From positions 1-6,983 of the forward strand of contig JAHEMX010000197.1 in the NCBI GenBank assembly GCA_024643445.1: DNA of 6,983 nt, given 5' to 3'. The stretch's first letter is position 1. Each line of letters begins with the position of its first letter. The translations under genes were made by a program, and so were the position numbers. Source of the stretch: Desulfobulbaceae bacterium. Its GTDB lineage: Bacteria; Desulfobacterota; Desulfobulbia; Desulfobulbales; Desulfocapsaceae. Of this stretch, positions 6,054 through 6,983 are shown piece after piece. The notes under the pieces were generated by a model. It made no database searches, was not told the DNA's origin, and saw nothing but the letters and a program-made list of their open reading frames with translations.

Positions 6054-6983
6054 TATTCCCTGCCCTCCAGCTTTTTATTGGCGAGCCAGCCGGCAACCAT
6101 TTTCTTTATTCCCTCATGGTCGCAAACGTCCTTCCAGTTAAGGGAATGGTCCTTGTTGAACCAGGTAAATTGTCGTTTTGCATAATGTCTTGTATCGCGG
6201 GCAAGCAGATGTGCTGTCTCTTCCAGACTCCAGTCGCCCGTTATATAGCGGACCATATGACGATAGCCGATTGACTGCATCGATTTCAATTCCCGATTAT
6301 ATCCCCTGTCGAGCAGATTTCTGACCTCTTGTTCAAGCCCTTCCTCAAGCATCTGTGCTGATCTTTTTTCTATGCGGCTGTAAAGCTCAGGCCGGGCAGA
6401 GGTCAGACCAATGCTGAAAATGTTGTCGAAAATGACGGGTGTGTTCTGGAGATTCTGCCGTTCAAAGTGCACCGACAGCGGTATTCCGCTGCTGAGAAAA
6501 ACCTCCAGAGCCCGGGCAATACGATAGGTGTCATTTTGATGGATTCTGGCGGCAGAAACCGGATCGTGAACCGTAAGATCACGGTGCAGGGAATGACTTC
6601 CCTCTTCCTCAATTCTCTGTTTCAGGTGTTTGCGTATTGACACATCGCTTGGAATATCAGGGAATAATCCGTCTTTAAGAGCCCTCAAGTACAAGCCGGC
6701 CCCCCCTGTCAGAACCGGTAGTGCGTCTCTGCCATGAATGGTCTGAATCGCCTGGAGCGCATCACGGGTGAAACGTGCGGCATTGTATTCATCATCGGGG
6801 TCCACGATGTCAATCAGGTGATGCACCACAGCCGAGCGCTCTTCCAGCGTCGCCTTGGCGGTACCGATATCCATATAACGATAGACCTGCATCGAATCGA
6901 CGCTGACAATTTCTCCATTGAAGAGACGGCAGAGATTCAGCGACAGATCCGTTTTTCCGACAGCTGTGGGGCCGACCAGAACC
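6053..6983 (-). CDS. miaA: tRNA dimethylallyltransferase (MiaA), 5' end outside window
   Basis: MiaA transfers the dimethylallyl group of DMAPP to N6 of A37 in tRNAs reading UNN codons, giving i6A37, the substrate of MiaB. The frame is open to the window edge (first whole codon at 6982-6980). The ATG at 6892 is internal because the P-loop VLVGPTAVGKTDLS lies upstream of it. Visible numbering starts at that edge: Walker A at 4-11, then SVDSMQVYRYMDIGTAK at 27-43 (the D-S-x-Q-V-Y signature, with the catalytic Asp as D29), HLIDIVDP, LTGGAGLYLRAL, and a C-terminal QSIGYRHM plus RHYAKRQFTWFNKD. With 309 residues visible against about 300-320 normally, only a few N-terminal residues are missing. 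The TAA stop overlaps the recJ ATG by one base, so the two genes are cotranscribed and probably translationally coupled. No promoter is visible because the start lies outside the window. Confidence 0.96.
   Translation of the reverse strand, partial: VLVGPTAVGKTDLSLNLCRLFNGEIVSVDSMQVYRYMDIGTAKATLEERSAVVHHLIDIVDPDDEYNAARFTRDALQAIQTIHGRDALPVLTGGAGLYLRALKDGLFPDIPSDVSIRKHLKQRIEEEGSHSLHRDLTVHDPVSAARIHQNDTYRIARALEVFLSSGIPLSVHFERQNLQNTPVIFDNIFSIGLTSARPELYSRIEKRSAQMLEEGLEQEVRNLLDRGYNRELKSMQSIGYRHMVRYITGDWSLEETAHLLARDTRHYAKRQFTWFNKDHSLNWKDVCDHEGIKKMVAGWLANKKLEGRE

Noticed and set aside
6890..6892. ATG at 6892 as the miaA start
   Set aside because: It would remove the P-loop GPTAVGKT, which is encoded in frame upstream.

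Overview
The window looks like ordinary chromosomal DNA from an anaerobic Desulfobacterota (old Deltaproteobacteria) bacterium, perhaps near Desulfobulbales. This placement is an inference. It rests on a small DUF4911-like gene between purB and miaB, on the overall character of the proteins, and on the presence of a CaiB/BaiF CoA-transferase. No marker gene fixes the taxonomy. I found no mobile element, CRISPR array, tRNA, rRNA or phage gene.

Layout from left to right. (1) Bases 1-734, plus strand: the C-terminal part of a class III (CaiB/BaiF) CoA-transferase, cut by the window edge. (2) Bases 735-832: a convergent intergenic gap holding a perfect 21-bp inverted repeat. (3) Bases 833-3914, minus strand: purB -> DUF4911-like small gene -> miaB, closely spaced and probably one transcription unit read right to left. 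(4) Bases 3915-4349: a non-coding gap. It holds a candidate purB promoter, a leader hairpin, an AT-rich palindrome, a GC-rich bidirectional terminator-like hairpin, and about 240 bases of possible recJ 3' untranslated region. (5) Bases 4350-6983, minus strand: miaA -> recJ, overlapping by one base (TAATG). miaA lacks only its first few codons, which lie beyond the window.

The genes are housekeeping. MiaA puts a dimethylallyl group on A37 of tRNAs that read UNN codons, and MiaB then methylthiolates that base, so both steps of ms2i6A37 synthesis are encoded within 7 kb, though probably in two transcription units. RecJ is a single-strand 5'-3' exonuclease of DNA repair and recombination. PurB acts twice in purine and AMP synthesis. 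The CoA-transferase probably belongs to organic or fatty acid metabolism, with unknown substrate.

I do not see an exciting undescribed system here. The points most worth a second look are the uncharacterised small gene between purB and miaB, the long non-coding stretch after recJ, and the two strong hairpins.
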